Part shown: positions 40,041-51,545 of the stretch, one piece after another | Position numbering within the stretch: the stretch's first letter is position 1 | How the letters are laid out: each line of letters begins with the position of its first letter | NCBI GenBank assembly: GCA_037127315.1 | Contig: JBBBDQ010000332.1 | Coordinates: forward strand, 534,001-598,000 | Source of the DNA: Ascarosepion bandense | Taxonomy: Eukaryota > Mollusca > Cephalopoda > Sepiida > Sepiidae | Length of the DNA stretch: 64,000 nt | Direction: 5' to 3' | Notes under the pieces: model-generated | What the model was told of the DNA's origin: nothing | Databases searched by the model: none | The model's input: only the letters and a program-made list of their open reading frames with translations | Program-made: the position numbers and the translations under genes

Positions 40041-40735
40041 TTCTTTCTACTGCCATTTATCGCTTTCTAGCAAGGTCTTAAATGAAAACGATATTTTTGG
40101 ATGTTGGTGCCGGACAATATAAGACCCCATTACGATTATTATTATTAGTCGTAGTAGTAGTAGTAGTACTGTGAACACTAAAAAAAATAACTAAATAAAA
40201 ATGAAAAAGAATATATTTTTAAAAAGACGAAAATAATTTATAAAACGATTATTACAGATGAAATATTTTTTGTTGATTTATGTTATCATTTTTTCTTTCA
40301 GTTTCATTCTTTCTTTTTTTTTTAAATCATTTTATTATTGCCGTTGTTATTACCGTCATCAGATTTCTAAAAGTTCAATTTTTATTTTATTTTTATTTTC
40401 TCTTGTGAGCGTTTCGTTTATTCAGAGTGTTAAATTTCGCCCCAAATCACTTTATTTCTTAGCCTTAAGCTGGTTCGCCTGAACGAACGGACCAGGAAGT
40501 GGATGGATTGTTCGACAGACGAATTGGCTGCAAAGTCAATAAACCGATTTTTATTTTTATCTTTTGACTTAGAAAATTTCAAATAAAAAGTGTTGAAAGT
40601 GGAATTGAAGATTAAAAGAGAAATATATTTATTCTGATTTTTGCTTCTTATTTTATTTTATGTTTTTGCTTATCAATTTCGTTATATTAGATTATCCGTT
40701 AAAAGCCTCCACTTTTTCAGATAAATTGAAGGAAA
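39513..40735. repeat. Pyrimidine-rich low-complexity DNA
   Basis: T- and CTTT-rich, with (TTTC)n at 39640-39690 and 39988-40040, and GTAGTAGTAGTAG near 40147. No gene. Confidence 0.7.
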
Positions 40736-41366
40736 GATAAAAAAAGAAAGATTAAAAGAAAGAAAGAAAGAAGAAAGAAGGATTAAAAGATAAAAAGAAA
40801 GATTAAATGAAAGAAAGAAAGATTAAAAGAAAGAAAAAGATTGAAAGAAAGAAAGCTTAAAAGAAACAAAAAAGAAAGATTAAAAGAAAGAAAGAAAGAA
40901 AAAAGAAAAAGAAAGAAGAAAAAAGAATTAAAGAAAGATTTAAAGAAGCAAAAAAGAAAGATTAAAAGAATGAAAGATTAAAAGAAAGAAATATTAAAAC
41001 AAGCAAAAAGAAAGAAAAATTAAAAGAAAAAATTAAAAGAAAGAAAGAAAGCTTAAAAGAAAGAAAGATTAAAAGAAAGATTAAAAGAAAGAAAGAAAGA
41101 AAAAGAAAAAGAAAGATTAAAAGAATCAAAAAAGAAAGATTAAAAGAAAAAAAGAAAAAAGAAAGAAGAAAGAAAGATTAAAAGAAAGAAATATTAAAAC
41201 AAGCAAAAAAAGAAAAAAGATTAAAAGAAAGAATTAAAAGAAAGATTAAAAGGAAGAAAGAAAGCTTAAAAGAAAAAAGAACCATTAAAAGAAAGAAAAG
41301 AGAAAGACTGAAACAACGAAAGATTAAACAAAAGAAAAATTAAAAGAAGCAAAAAAGAAAGATTAT

Positions 41367-41402
<36 letters not shown>

Positions 41403-41411
41403 AAAAAGATT
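40736..41411 (+). repeat. AAAGATTAAAAGAAAG minisatellite
   Basis: About 670 bases of irregular repeats of GAAAGATTAAAAGAAAG, ending in (GAAA)n at 41370-41402. Variant units (AAGCTTAAAAG, AAGCAAAAAAG, AATATTAAAAC) recur in blocks, for example 40970-41030 and 41175-41235, so larger units have duplicated. Confidence 0.85.
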
Positions 41412-41719
41412 ACAAAAATATAAGAAAGTAAAATAAATAAATAAATAAGTTGAATCGCAGAAAACATAAAAGAGTCAGGTTCAATATCTCTTTTATTCTG
41501 ATATTCCTCAAAGTCATCTTTCTGCTTTCTCAACAACTTCCGCTTTCATTTCAACTTTTCATTTTTCATCTTGTTCGCTCAATGTTTGCCTCAGTAATAA
41601 CATGACTCGACCATTTGTTCGCCGATATTCGATCTCTCCATTTTTCTTTATCCCCCTCTCACTATCTACTCGGTATTTCCTTTCCTTTGCTTTATTCCTC
41701 TCACTCTCCCTTTACTTGG
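41412..41719. other. Unassigned sequence
   Basis: CT-rich, no recognised feature. Confidence 0.3.
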
Positions 41720-42545
41720 TCCTGGGCATGACGGTAAACTGCATCCAGCAGCAAAGTCTCTGATTGGGAAGTTGCGAGGAGCATGGAAACACCTCTTAAT
41801 AGCTGTTGTTCCAAGGTCTACCTTGAACCGGGGTGGTAGTACCTGTTAAGGTCCCAACTATGGGCAAATAGTTAACCCCTAAACTGGGGTCAAAACACCA
41901 TGAAACTATAAAAATACACTTTTATAGAAATATATACAAAAAAATAATTTTATAGAAAAATATACATTTTTGAAGGAATAGTATTACTAACAATACATTT
42001 TTGAAGGAATAGTATTACTAACAATACATTTTTGAAGAAAATATTATTACCATAACAATTTTTGAGGGAAAAATTATTTTCAGCAAAACATTTTTGAATA
42101 CAAAACTAAAACTCAGTCAGTTAAGTGCCATACCAGATACACTCTTTGGGCGATCATGTCTCGAAAGAAACATGACTGACTGGGCAGAAGATTATCCCGC
42201 AGCAGATTGCCATTGCTTTCTACAATAGACTGTTTGCCAGCCAAGAATAGAAACGAATCTGTTCTATTTAACCTATAACGGGAGGAAAGAGATAGATTAA
42301 TACCTTTCCTAAGGGTATTTGTGCGTAAGTGGATGCTATGAATTCAACTGGAATAGACATTTTCAGTTTTCTAAAATAGAAAAAATAAATACAAAAAATT
42401 TTAATTAAAATCTGACTAAATCAACCTTCTCACTATAACTGAACATTAAAAAAAATGCCTTAAAACCCCACCTTTTTTGTATTAAATAACCCACAGAGGT
42501 GTTGATATGCCATTAAACAAAACTCAAATTCAAACTCAAACTGCC
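41720..42545 (+). mobile_element. LINE-like 3' region with T1-type tail (repeat E), host of a nested SINE
   Basis: GTAAACTGCATCCAGCAGC, GCATGGAAACACCTC, AAGGTCTACCTTGAACC, GTACCTGTTAAGGTCCC, ACTATGGGCAAATAGTTAAC then a region with a repeated TACATTTTTGAAGGAATAG, and after the SINE, CTTTCTCACTATAACTGAA-like sequence and the tail CACAGAGGTGTTGATATGCC, ATTAAACAAAACTC. Same module order as 19612-20145 on the other strand. Confidence 0.7.
42113..42356 (-). repeat. T2 SINE nested in repeat E, head missing
   Basis: CTCAGTCAGTTAAGTGCCAT, hairpin CATGTCTCGAAAGAAACATG, body, and GTAAGTGGATGCTATGAATT, then the element stops at TCAACTGGAAT. The B and A boxes are missing, as expected for incomplete reverse transcription. 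Confidence 0.85.
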
Positions 42546-42659
42546 GTTATTTCTCTGCCTCCTTCCCCTTATCTGCAAACGTCTCTATCTTAAAACTCAG
42601 GATACCTGTTCACTTGTTTAATAATCATTTTTCACCTGCATTTTAGCCATCGATACGTC
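42546..42659. other. Spacer
   Basis: No feature. Confidence 0.3.
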
Positions 42660-42910
42660 GAAACAGCGGTTCTTGTCCGCTCATCGAAATTAAGCAGCGT
42701 TTAGTACAAAAATGGGTAACTGTCTGGGAACGCAAGGCGTCTTAAGCTTGAATGTTCAGTGGTTATAATGGATAACGGGTTGAAATAAGAAATCTGAGAG
42801 TCGAATTCAAATTCCAACCGGGTTCATGACTTTCACTTACGCGTAAATACATCTAAAAAATGTATTAATCCATCTCTTTTCCCCTAGCTATGGAGTAAGC
42901 AGTAAAATTT
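42660..42910 (+). repeat. Composite 5S + tRNA SINE, tail T3 truncated
   Basis: 5S head: CAGCGGTTCTTGTCCGCTCA, TCGAAATTAAGCAGCG, AATGGGTAACTGTCTGGGAA, GGCGTCTTAAGC. tRNA-like: AGTGGTTATAATGGATAACG, GAATTCAAATTCCAACC. The body ends AGCTATGGAGTAAGCAGTAA followed by a short A-rich run. Confidence 0.78.
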
Positions 42911-43759
42911 TTCCGAAAAAAAAAAAAATTCATCTCCGAAAAATTGTTAATGCAATATTCTTTCGTTAAAAAAAAAAGGATCATTTTTACAATCCTCAAT
43001 TATGCTTCGGTTTTAAATAAGAATCAAAATGTTGATAAGCAATAAAAAATCGGTCACCCAATTAATCTATATTGATACATTTATTCCCCTTCGATTTCTC
43101 TTTCGTCCTTTCTTTATCTTTTCCTCTCGATTTCTGTCTCTCCTCGCTCCTCACTTATTTTCATCATTCTACTTCACACTTCTTTCACCCTCTCTAATTT
43201 TATCATTCTTTATCTTCTCCGCGTTCTTGCTTTTTTCCTGGCTTTATTACCTGATATCTGCTCACCCTTTCTCTTTTAAATTTTGCTATTAGTCTATCTC
43301 CCTCTCTTCTCCTCAGTCTATATACTTTACTCTCTTTCGATTTCTGTCTCTCATTACCCACCTCAAAGAGTAGTGATTTCAATACCTGACCATAGCAGAA
43401 CAAAAACTTTGAGACTGGAATTACTAAAGGAAAATAATTGACACTGAGATATCCAGAAAAGCTTCACGATCATGACACATAGAACGAGAACAATCCATCC
43501 CAGTGAAAGGTTTCCAAGGACATGCGTAGGAAAAACAAGATATTTTGTGATTTCGTTTTATTTTGAATTTCTAAGTATACAATAAGTAAGAACGTTTCTA
43601 ATAACATAATCTTTCTATAATTATTAAGCAGTCGTCTTATACTGTAGGTATAGGAAGACATTTTTACCACGTCTTATCTAAAGGTCACCTCATACGCGGA
43701 AATATACGGTATGTTTTAATTCTTTTTTTAAAATTTAGTAGACAAAGGAAGAAGAGAAT
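42911..43759. other. Unassigned, partly CT-rich
   Basis: Pyrimidine-rich at 43080-43350. No recognised gene or transposon. Confidence 0.35.
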
Positions 43760-44068
43760 TTTTTTTTAATCATCTCACCCCAAGCAAGGCATTCCACTGC
43801 CACTATTGCGCATGGGGCTACATAGGGGAAGGTAAAGAGAAGGAGTGGTTAGACATAGGGAATGTCAGGAGGAAGGTGACAGATGAGTAAGGATACCGAG
43901 GATGAGGGTTGGGCAGATGAGAAGAGTGTTTGATAGAATGGGAGCAGGTTAGTGTGTTAGGAGGTGTCTATTGACCTTACATTTAAACTCCTGGAGATTG
44001 TAGCCGTCGGGGAAGCAATCGTGTGGAAGAGAATTCCACAGTCGGGAAGTGCGAGGAAAGAAACTGTT
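43760..44068 (-). mobile_element. LINE family A 3' end
   Basis: Minus strand ends CCTTGCTTGGGGTGAGATG, ATTAAAAAAA (near 43762). Its ORF end matches 11210-11300 closely: the plus strand reads CTGGAGATTGTAGCCGTCGG and GGAAGCAATCGTGTGGAAG. The 5' end of this copy is cut at 44068 by another tail. Confidence 0.82.
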
Positions 44069-44306
44069 GAGTTTTGTTTAATGGCATATCAACTCCTCCT
44101 TTTTCTCTCCGTGTTAATCATTCTAGTATTTTCTTTCTTTCACTCTATTAATATTTTCTCTCGGTCTTTCACTTTACATTTTATTACACCTTCTCTCTCT
44201 CTCTCTCTCTCTCTCTCCTTTTCTCTTTGTCTTTATACTTTTTTCTCTTTCAATTTCTGTCTTTATTCACTCCCACTCTTTTTATCTTTGTACTTCGCAG
44301 TTCGTC

Positions 44307-44345
<39 letters not shown>
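44069..44345. repeat. T1-tail scrap, CT-rich and (TA)n
   Basis: GAGTTTTGTTTAATGGCATA, TCAACTCC at 44070-44097 is the end of a T1/repeat E tail on the minus strand. Then (CT)n at 44191-44217 and (TA)n at 44308-44358. Confidence 0.65.
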
Positions 44346-44361
<16 letters not shown>

Positions 44362-44545
44362 ATCATATCACCCCGAGCAAGGCAGTAAGGCCACTGGTAT
44401 GCAGAGAACTACGTAAGAGTGAATAGATTGGAAAAGAGAAAGCCGGAAACCATGTCCTAAACAGGGAACAAGGGATGAGCCTCTACACCTGTTCAATAGA
44501 CGTGGGTGGAGTGTGAACCGGGCGATAGATATCTACTCCAATTTA
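44346..44545 (-). mobile_element. Family B tail, one unit
   Basis: Minus strand: GGAGTAGATATCTATCGCCC, GGTTCACACTCCACCC, TTGAACAGGTGTAGAGG, CTTTCTCTTTTCCAATC, GTGGCCTTACTGCC, CTCGGGGTGATATGATTAA. Confidence 0.8.
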
Positions 44546-44995
44546 TATATTTCTTTATCTTATCATATTTCTTTATCTTATCATATTTATTATTTCTTTT
44601 TATCACTTCCCCCGCCTCCTATATTTACCTTTTACCTTCATTCTTTTTCTCCGTCACTTTCTTCCCCCACCACTGTCTGTATTTACCTTTATGTACAAAA
44701 TGTGTTTTTTTTTAATGTCATTTCATGTCTTCATCACGTTTTCATTTCTTTTTCATTTTATCTAACTTCACCTCTCATGTTGTGACCCCTAATCTCTGGT
44801 TGTTCTTTTATTGGTCTTTCTTTTTATTCCCTTTCTTTCAAACACGTTTTTACTCACTCTCTCAAACCGCTCTTCTACTCTTTCTTTACCACTTAAACTT
44901 TTTATTTTACTTTCTCTAACCTGGAAAATTAAAAAATGTAGCTTGATCGGTGTCGAACACTTTAAGAGGCGAGTTTTTCTTAAAAAAACATACAG
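44546..44995. other. Pyrimidine-rich unassigned sequence
   Basis: T/C-rich, no gene; frames are composition artefacts. Confidence 0.4.
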
Positions 44996-45690
44996 TCATT
45001 AGTATGCAAAAATGATGATGGCTATCAGACTTGGTCGGATGATAAACCTCATGAAATCGCTTTACAAGAAATTCATCGCAGCTTCACTTTAGTTCGAAGC
45101 AACATAAAAAAGCGAGGAAAGCTGTGATAGTAAAACAAAGGATGTAGAGTTTACAGTTGATGATTTGGTATACTTAAAGAACCATCATAAAAAGGAAAAT
45201 TGAACATGCGCTGGTGATCGTATTACGGGGCAGTTGAGAAGACTGGCCCTGTCTCTTATAAAATTAGAGACCAGTAAACCAGATCAGTCATTAAGACGTA
45301 TGCCGAGCATCTTCAGTCGGCGTCAATTGAGAAATGAGAAATTCTCACTACAAAGAGGCCGTTACGGAAAATAGTATTGACTGCTCCAGTGAAATCTAGC
45401 GATTCTGACAGCGAGTCAAAGTTAGAACAGGTCGATTTTCCAATGCGCAAATGTCGACACCAACGTGAGAAATCAAACGATGAGTCTGATATCCCTTTTA
45501 GTAAGCAGCATATCAGGACACGACTCAAAACAACGGACAAATGCGTGTCAACGTTGAAATGGGAGGCGGGATCAGTTATTAAACCACTGATGACGATGAC
45601 TGCCAAAAGAGTTGTACCTTGTAGTCTATTTATGTACATGGAGAAGTTGCTGATGGATCACCTGGCAGCGGGGTAAGCGACGCTGTGCAC
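44996..45690 (+). mobile_element. Ty3/gypsy-type LTR retrotransposon, Pol C-terminus
   Basis: Fragments in broken frames: SDDKPHEIALQEIHRSFTLV, then DVEFTVDDLVYLKNHHKKGK, MRW, SYYGAVEKTGPVSYKIRDQ (the GPY/F module at the end of integrase), TYAEHLQSASIE, then SSDSDSESKLEQVDFPMRK and the hydrophilic tail. Integrase C-terminal modules help position the enzyme on target DNA. No LTRs, RT or protease located nearby, so this is an isolated fragment. Confidence 0.78.
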
Positions 45691-46590
45691 GTAGGAGAAA
45701 CTTCCATTTGGGCGAAATGAACTGATGTGCCCAAAGCGGACAAAGATGAACGCTGGTCTTGGATGGAAAGATTTAAAGGTGTTGTGAATTTACTAGCAGG
45801 ATGCTGTAGATGTTGATTAGAAAAGAAAATTGCGGAAGGAAGGAAGATCACTTGAGATAGAGGATTAGATTAGCTTCGTTAAGCCATTTTAAGCAGTAGT
45901 TGAGGTCCGTGGGGAAACCGTTGAATTGTGTGTTATTTGGAGTAAGACAGGCCGTTTTGTTAAAACTAGGGTTAACTGTAAACGACCAATCCTCCAAGCA
46001 AGGCGCATGCCCATCATTAAAGGATACCATCAGATCTTTAGGCAATTTTTCCTTTTTTTGTTTGTTGTTGTTATCCCAGTGAGAATTTAAATGACATACA
46101 CTGCAGATAATGGGATATTTCTGTGTTCAATCAGAGTATGGTTGAAATTTAGGAAATTAAATGCTTAACTCGATCAGAGGTACACATTGTGTATGCGAAG
46201 GTAATTTACCCAATGTCAGTTTGAATATTACGACCTGCGATCATGGGTCGTGCATCGAGATGTCTATAGACATGTTGCCAAAAGAAAGAGAAGAAAACAA
46301 TGAACTTTTAAAAACATGACAGGCCTTTCTTTTGATGGGTGTGTATTCAGGAAAAAAACGAACTTGTGAACTTTGTATAATTAGGTGGGGTTTCAAAAAT
46401 TGGGTGGGGTTTCAAAAAAGAAATAAATGAACTTCTAAATATTGTAGAACTTTCTTTGAACGTGTGTGTCTTCAGAAAAAAAGAAAACGAAATTTTAAAC
46501 ATTAAAGACCTTTCTTCTGGGGTGTATGTTCCTCAAGAAGAAACGAGAATGCAACAGAAAAGAAGAAAACTAATTATAATTTATGTATCA
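45691..46590. other. Unassigned, possibly downstream part of the LTR element
   Basis: Short frames on both strands (for example minus 46045-45848) without recognised domains. 46300-46500 has diverged internal repeats (GGGTGTGTATTCAGGAAAAA versus GTGTGTGTCTTCAGAAAAAA). Confidence 0.4.
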
Positions 46591-47095
46591 TTGATGTTAT
46601 TATCATTCATTTCTCAAGATACCCAAGTACTTTTAATCTCTTTCCGAGATCACTTTCAGTGGTGTGAGTTATGGTAACAAAACATTCATTAAAACACGTA
46701 AGTCGTCAATTAATAGGATCAGCAACGAAAACTGTAGTAATGTTCTAAATTGTTTGTAAAAAGAACAGTTTTTCATGCGTTAACACGTGCATGACCATGA
46801 CATTACAACATATAACAAAATTCCATTTTGGATAATTTTCACGTTCTAATGAACGCTAAACAATTTGTCAACCGTTATATTTAAAGCAGAAAAAATTACA
46901 GAAATATTTAGCAACACAGTTTTGCCGTTATTTTTTTGTTACCATAATTCACACCCCTGAAGATGATCTCGGAAAGATATTAAAAGTACTTGGGTATCTT
47001 GAGAAACGAATGATAATAACATCTGTCAACGTTACAGATAATAAATGACATATTTCAATTATAATACGTGAAAGATTATCCGGGAGTATGAACGG
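46591..47095. repeat. Inverted-repeat element with 85-bp arms
   Basis: GATGTTATTATCATTCATTT (46592) through GTTATGGTAAC (about 46676) is matched in reverse complement by GTTACCATAATTC (46939) through GATAATAACATC (about 47022), with few differences; spacer about 260 bases. The inner arm motif CCTGAAGATGATCTCGGAAA, AGATATTAAAAG has a CTGAAGA start. A third, plus-oriented copy of the right half lies at 52920-53110. Confidence 0.78.
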
Positions 47096-47488
47096 ATTTT
47101 ATTAAAAATAAGCAGACAATATTTACAATATATTTAATCTGACAATATCTAAAATAAAATTTGCTGCCTAAGTACACAAATATTCGTATAAAATCTTTTG
47201 TACAATAAAGGAAGAAGCTGATGATGGCTCGCCGGAAATAGGCCTATATTTCCGATTTACCATGAAATAACATGTCTGCCTTAATTTTTTCTTATATTTG
47301 CTCTATATGTATCTATATGCATATATATTTAGAGCTCTCTTAGAGAGTTATCCTGACACTTATTCGCTCTTCTTGTTCTTTCCAATATTTGCCAATGCTA
47401 TGTTTATCTTTCTTTTTTCTTTTTTTAATCCTTCAGCTCTCTGTTTTGTTTCTTTTCTTTTCTCGTTCTCATTTCTCTAGTTGCTTGT

Positions 47489-47536
<48 letters not shown>

Positions 47537-49890
47537 TCCCATAGTTTATTTCTTCTCTCTTTTCACGAGCCAGGTCTTTAGTTCGTTTTTCCTTGTTTTT
47601 CTTTATCTCTAGTTTCGTATTCTTCGAGCGGGTTTTTATTTCCATAGATGCCCAATTGGTGTAATCTTGTTCCTAAGCAAACCCATTCATAGTAAATTAT
47701 GTACCTCCAGAAAAAAACAGCATGGTATGAAGGAAAAAATGCCCCAAACTAAATAAAACAAGTTTTTATCGGAAAAATGTTTATGTTATTATTATTAAGA
47801 GGATAGATCAAATTATGTTTAATTATTTAAAAAAAAATCTTTCTAACACTGTCGAAATTTGGGGAGAAATCTTGTTTTTCTTTCGTCCGTGAGTGATTTC
47901 ATTTTTACCAGGGTTTATAACGGCAAACATAATATTACGCAAGGCACTTTTTTGCCGGTGAAAGACACATTAGTTTGAAATTCTTGCAAAAATCAAATGA
48001 TAATCTGATTTAGAGGAAAACTGAAGGACTTATTTATAATTGACTGAAATCATTTTTGAAGTAATTATTTTTAGAAAATCTTGGTAAAAATATTTTTTTA
48101 CATATGTCACACCCCACCATTAATTAATTTCCTGAAATGTCTAGAAATTCGCCATTGTTTCCTTATAAATCTAATATTAATTAAATTCAGACGTCATTGG
48201 GGAATACTAATCAGTTGTCTTTTTTTCTTCAAAATTAGTCCATTTTTAGAAAATGTGCTCCGAATTGCGAAAACAAAAATGCAATAAAACTATGTTATTT
48301 TTCATTTAGATAAACTTTTAATTTCTTTTATAAATAATATATATTAAGGATATCATCGTCTGAAAAGAAAAAAAAATTCAGTGAATAATGAATTTTTACA
48401 AAATTGTTTTCATTTGTATTATTTTTTATCATAATAATTTATAAAGTTTAAAAAACCTTTAAATTCCCTCCTTCATCGTTAACGCTAAGGTGTTAAATTA
48501 ATGCCTAAAAACTATATTTACTAATCGAAAATTGAAAAGATTAATACAAATAATTTAGCCATAAGATTTTTTAAAATAATTAAAACATTTTAATTGTGTA
48601 CATGATGATTACCCGTATTTTCTTCTTACAGGTGGCTGTACATGATATATATCATTAAAAGGTCACGTTTTTTAAAGGTTGCGCTATATACATAAAGAAA
48701 CCAATATAAACATTTTCGGCAGGCTATAATTCTTTCATCTCGCTTCAGCTTTTCCTGCGCCCTACGTTTCAACATTCAACGGACTTTGCAAATCATCCTT
48801 TCAAAATTTAAAGCAAGTTTTATATTTTAATTCCTAATTTCCTAATTTTGTTATAAATAAAAAATAATTGTGAAATTCACAATTTGGGGAGGTACCTAAA
48901 AAGAATATGAAAAACAGATATAAAAAATAAAAATTAATAAATGCCATGACATTTAATAAATTATTGAGTTGCCTCTGCTGTTATATAATTTCATTCTGTT
49001 ATTAAATTGTAAAATTTTTTAAAGAAAGTTTTATATTATTTTAACTTTTAATTTTACATAAAACATCTTCAAATGTTAGGCTATAATGCTAAACTAACTA
49101 AAATTATATAAAATATTGGATAATTGCTAAAAAATATTGTGTTAAATTTTTAATATTAACAGATAGTTAAAAATTAAAAAAACGAAGCGTACGAATAAGA
49201 AAGATTATGTCCAATTCGTCTGCCCTACTTATCATTTTTTGACGGCTACTGTATGTCATGTCACTAATCGCCTCTGATAAGGCAATGATAATCTCGATAA
49301 CAAGAATGTCGTAATTAAGAAACGCTTTTATAGTACATTTCAGGAAGTAAGCAGGTAATTTTTGTTATAAGTCAGATTAAGGTATGTTTAAATTCGGTAA
49401 TTTGAATAAAATAATGTGTCATCGAGGTGAATTGTATTTTTGCAAAATTTTCTAAAACCAAGAATTGGCTTCTGTTTACAAAATGTGTCGATCGATGAAA
49501 AATGATCGAAAAATTGAATTTTTTAAAAATCAAACTATTTTAGATTTCCAGCAATATAATTTCGGTTTGAAATACACCAGGGTATTTTGCTTACTAAAAA
49601 TAGTAAATTAAATCTCTTGGGTTTCAATTAAAGCTAAAATTAAAGCTTCAAGAATTTTTTTTTTATTTTTAAAAATTGAATTTAAATTTACGTATCGAAA
49701 ATGAGTGGAGGTATTTATAGAAAAACAAAGAACTCAGTTCTTTTTTCTAACTTATTTACGTTTCAGCTATTCGTTTCTTTACATTCTTTCTTAATTGCTT
49801 TTTTGTTTGTTCTTTTTCTTTCTGTTTTCTTCTTTTTCCTTTCTGACAGAATGAATATTAGTAAAATGAAGAATAATATCTGAACATAAG
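47096..49890. other. Long AT-rich unassigned stretch
   Basis: No repeat family within the window matches. (TTTC)n at 47486-47540; otherwise sparse. GCTGATGATGGCTCGCCGGAAAT at 47218 resembles the CTGATGA-containing motifs seen elsewhere, without an obvious fold. No reading frame over about 68 residues. This is the longest stretch that could be unique DNA. Confidence 0.45.
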
Positions 49891-49965
49891 TGGAAATATT
49901 CCGACCTGAGGAAGACTACCATAATGAGTCGAAACGCGTTGTCTCCGTAGCTTTTCAACTTTTTC
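49891..49965 (+). other. Possible hammerhead-like / Penelope-type motif
   Basis: Contains CCTGAGGAAGACT, CATAATGAGTCGAAACGCG, TTGTCTCCG: CTGAGGA, a GACT/AGTC stem, then GAAAC and a downstream GTC. This layout resembles the minimal hammerhead ribozymes reported in Penelope-like elements. Stem I is not clear. Confidence 0.4.
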
Positions 49966-50003
49966 TCATTATCTTCACATTCCCGTTTTTTTGTTTTTAT
50001 ATT

Positions 50004-50035
<32 letters not shown>

Positions 50036-50510
50036 ATCTTCTTTTTCTTTTTCTTTATTTCTTCTTGACATTCCTTATTATTTTCTTTTTCTTCGTTTTT
50101 CTCCCTTTTTATCTTCTTTTTTTTCTTTATTTCTTCTTGACATTCCTTATTACTTTCTTTCTTTTTTTCTTTCCCTCTTTGTGTCCTTATTATTATTATT
50201 TCATTTCTTTCTTTTTCTTTTTTATTTCCTTCTTTCATCATATAATTCTTTTTCTTTCTTTTCCTTTACTTTCCTTTTTTTATTTTTTTTATTTCTTTGT
50301 TTAACTTCTTTATTCTTTATTTTCCTTATTTATTTCTTTATTTGCTTATTTTTCCTTTCGTCTTCTTTCTTTCTTTCTTTCTTTCTTGTTTTCTTTTTTG
50401 TTTGTTTCTTTTTTCCCCTCTTTTTTCTCTTCTTTATTTCCTGTTAATTTCTTTCTTGAGTATCTTTCTTTCTATCTTTATTTCCTTACTTTTTTATTTC
50501 CCATTTTTTC

Positions 50511-50542
<32 letters not shown>

Positions 50543-50615
50543 TACATTTTTCATTCATTTTTTTTTTATTTTTCTCATTTAATTCTTTTTTGCTTTCTTA
50601 GGTTTGCTGGGTTAT
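49966..50615. repeat. (CTTT)n-rich low-complexity block
   Basis: Several (TTTC)n tracts (50006-50035, 50362-50387, 50511-50543) in T/C-rich DNA, with a duplicated segment: CTTCTTGACATTCCTTATTA at 50061 and 50126. Phe/Leu-rich frames here are shadows. Confidence 0.8.
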
Positions 50616-51378
50616 TTCAAATTCGTATGTTCGAAAAGACTGAGAACATCGTACCGAATTCCCAGCGACTTATAGCTTCACATTTATATTGGAATATAAC
50701 TAAAAATAGCAACACAAAAACTCACTTTTTCTTCTGCACCGAATGAGAGCGTCTTTAATTATTTTCACAAATTAAACCGAGCACTTTACGTAAGGTATGC
50801 TGGTGGTGTGACACTTAGCTACGCGAAAAATGGAATCGGGGAGCCGAATTGTAACTTCCGGTCTATGTTGTTCCATTCACTTCTTATTAATTATCTTGTA
50901 GAAGACATCTTCTCAGCTGCGCACAATATAGGATTGTAAACTGGAATTTTTTGTCTCTCCAGTTCAACCCGTTTAAGGGAAATGCATAGGAAATAACAGA
51001 CGAAAGCAATATAACTCTTTTGATTGTAATTTAAAGAATGTTAATGCTTAATGGGTTCGTACCATAGAGTAAGCATATGAGATTTTTGAGCATCTATGAA
51101 TAATTTTCAGCATAATTATGGAAATGTGTTAATGTTATTTGTACCGAAGTGGAATATTAAAAGTAAATATTCACATTTTTAATAATAAAAAGAGAAGTCT
51201 TGCTCTTGAAACTCTGCAGAGAAGAGCCACATTTGCTGAAAAGAGACTCAATATTGCATTTAAACTAATCAAATTTTGTTTTTGGGTGATTTTCAGTTGT
51301 GAGAGACAAATTCAACCATACCCCAAATATATAGAAATAGAGATGAAATTCTGTGAATACTCAATGTGGGCCTGAGAA
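50616..51378 (+). other. Unassigned, with a degenerate SINE scrap
   Basis: 50800-50890 (GGTGTGACACTTAGCTAC, AATCGGGGAGCCGAATTGTA, ACTTCCGGTC, CCATTCACTTCTTATTAAT) is a decayed tRNA-type SINE head on the plus strand. The rest is unassigned. Confidence 0.5.
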
Positions 51379-51545
51379 ATCTTTAAAATGTGTCTAGAGT
51401 TAGCCCCAGGAAAATAGGTTGGGTCTTTAAAATGGGCCTGGAGTTGACCAAAAAAAAATAAGCGAGCTCTTTAAAATGGGCCTGGAGTTGACCAAAAGAA
51501 AATAAGCGAGCTCTTTAAAATGGGCCTGGAGTTGGTCCAAAGAAA
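51379..51545 (+). repeat. 44-bp tandem repeat, about four units
   Basis: ATGGGCCTGGAGTTG recurs at 51432, 51476 and 51520, with TTTAAAATG before each; a diverged unit (AATGTGTCTAGAGTTAGCCC) precedes. The unit contains AAAATAAGCGAGCTC. Confidence 0.88.

Noticed and set aside
45848..46045. 65-residue minus-strand frame as an env- or gag-like gene
   Set aside because: No motif to support it; orientation is opposite to the neighbouring Ty3/gypsy fragment.
49890..50746. 185- and 149-residue Phe-rich frames
   Set aside because: Encoded by CTTT microsatellite DNA; three frames overlap.
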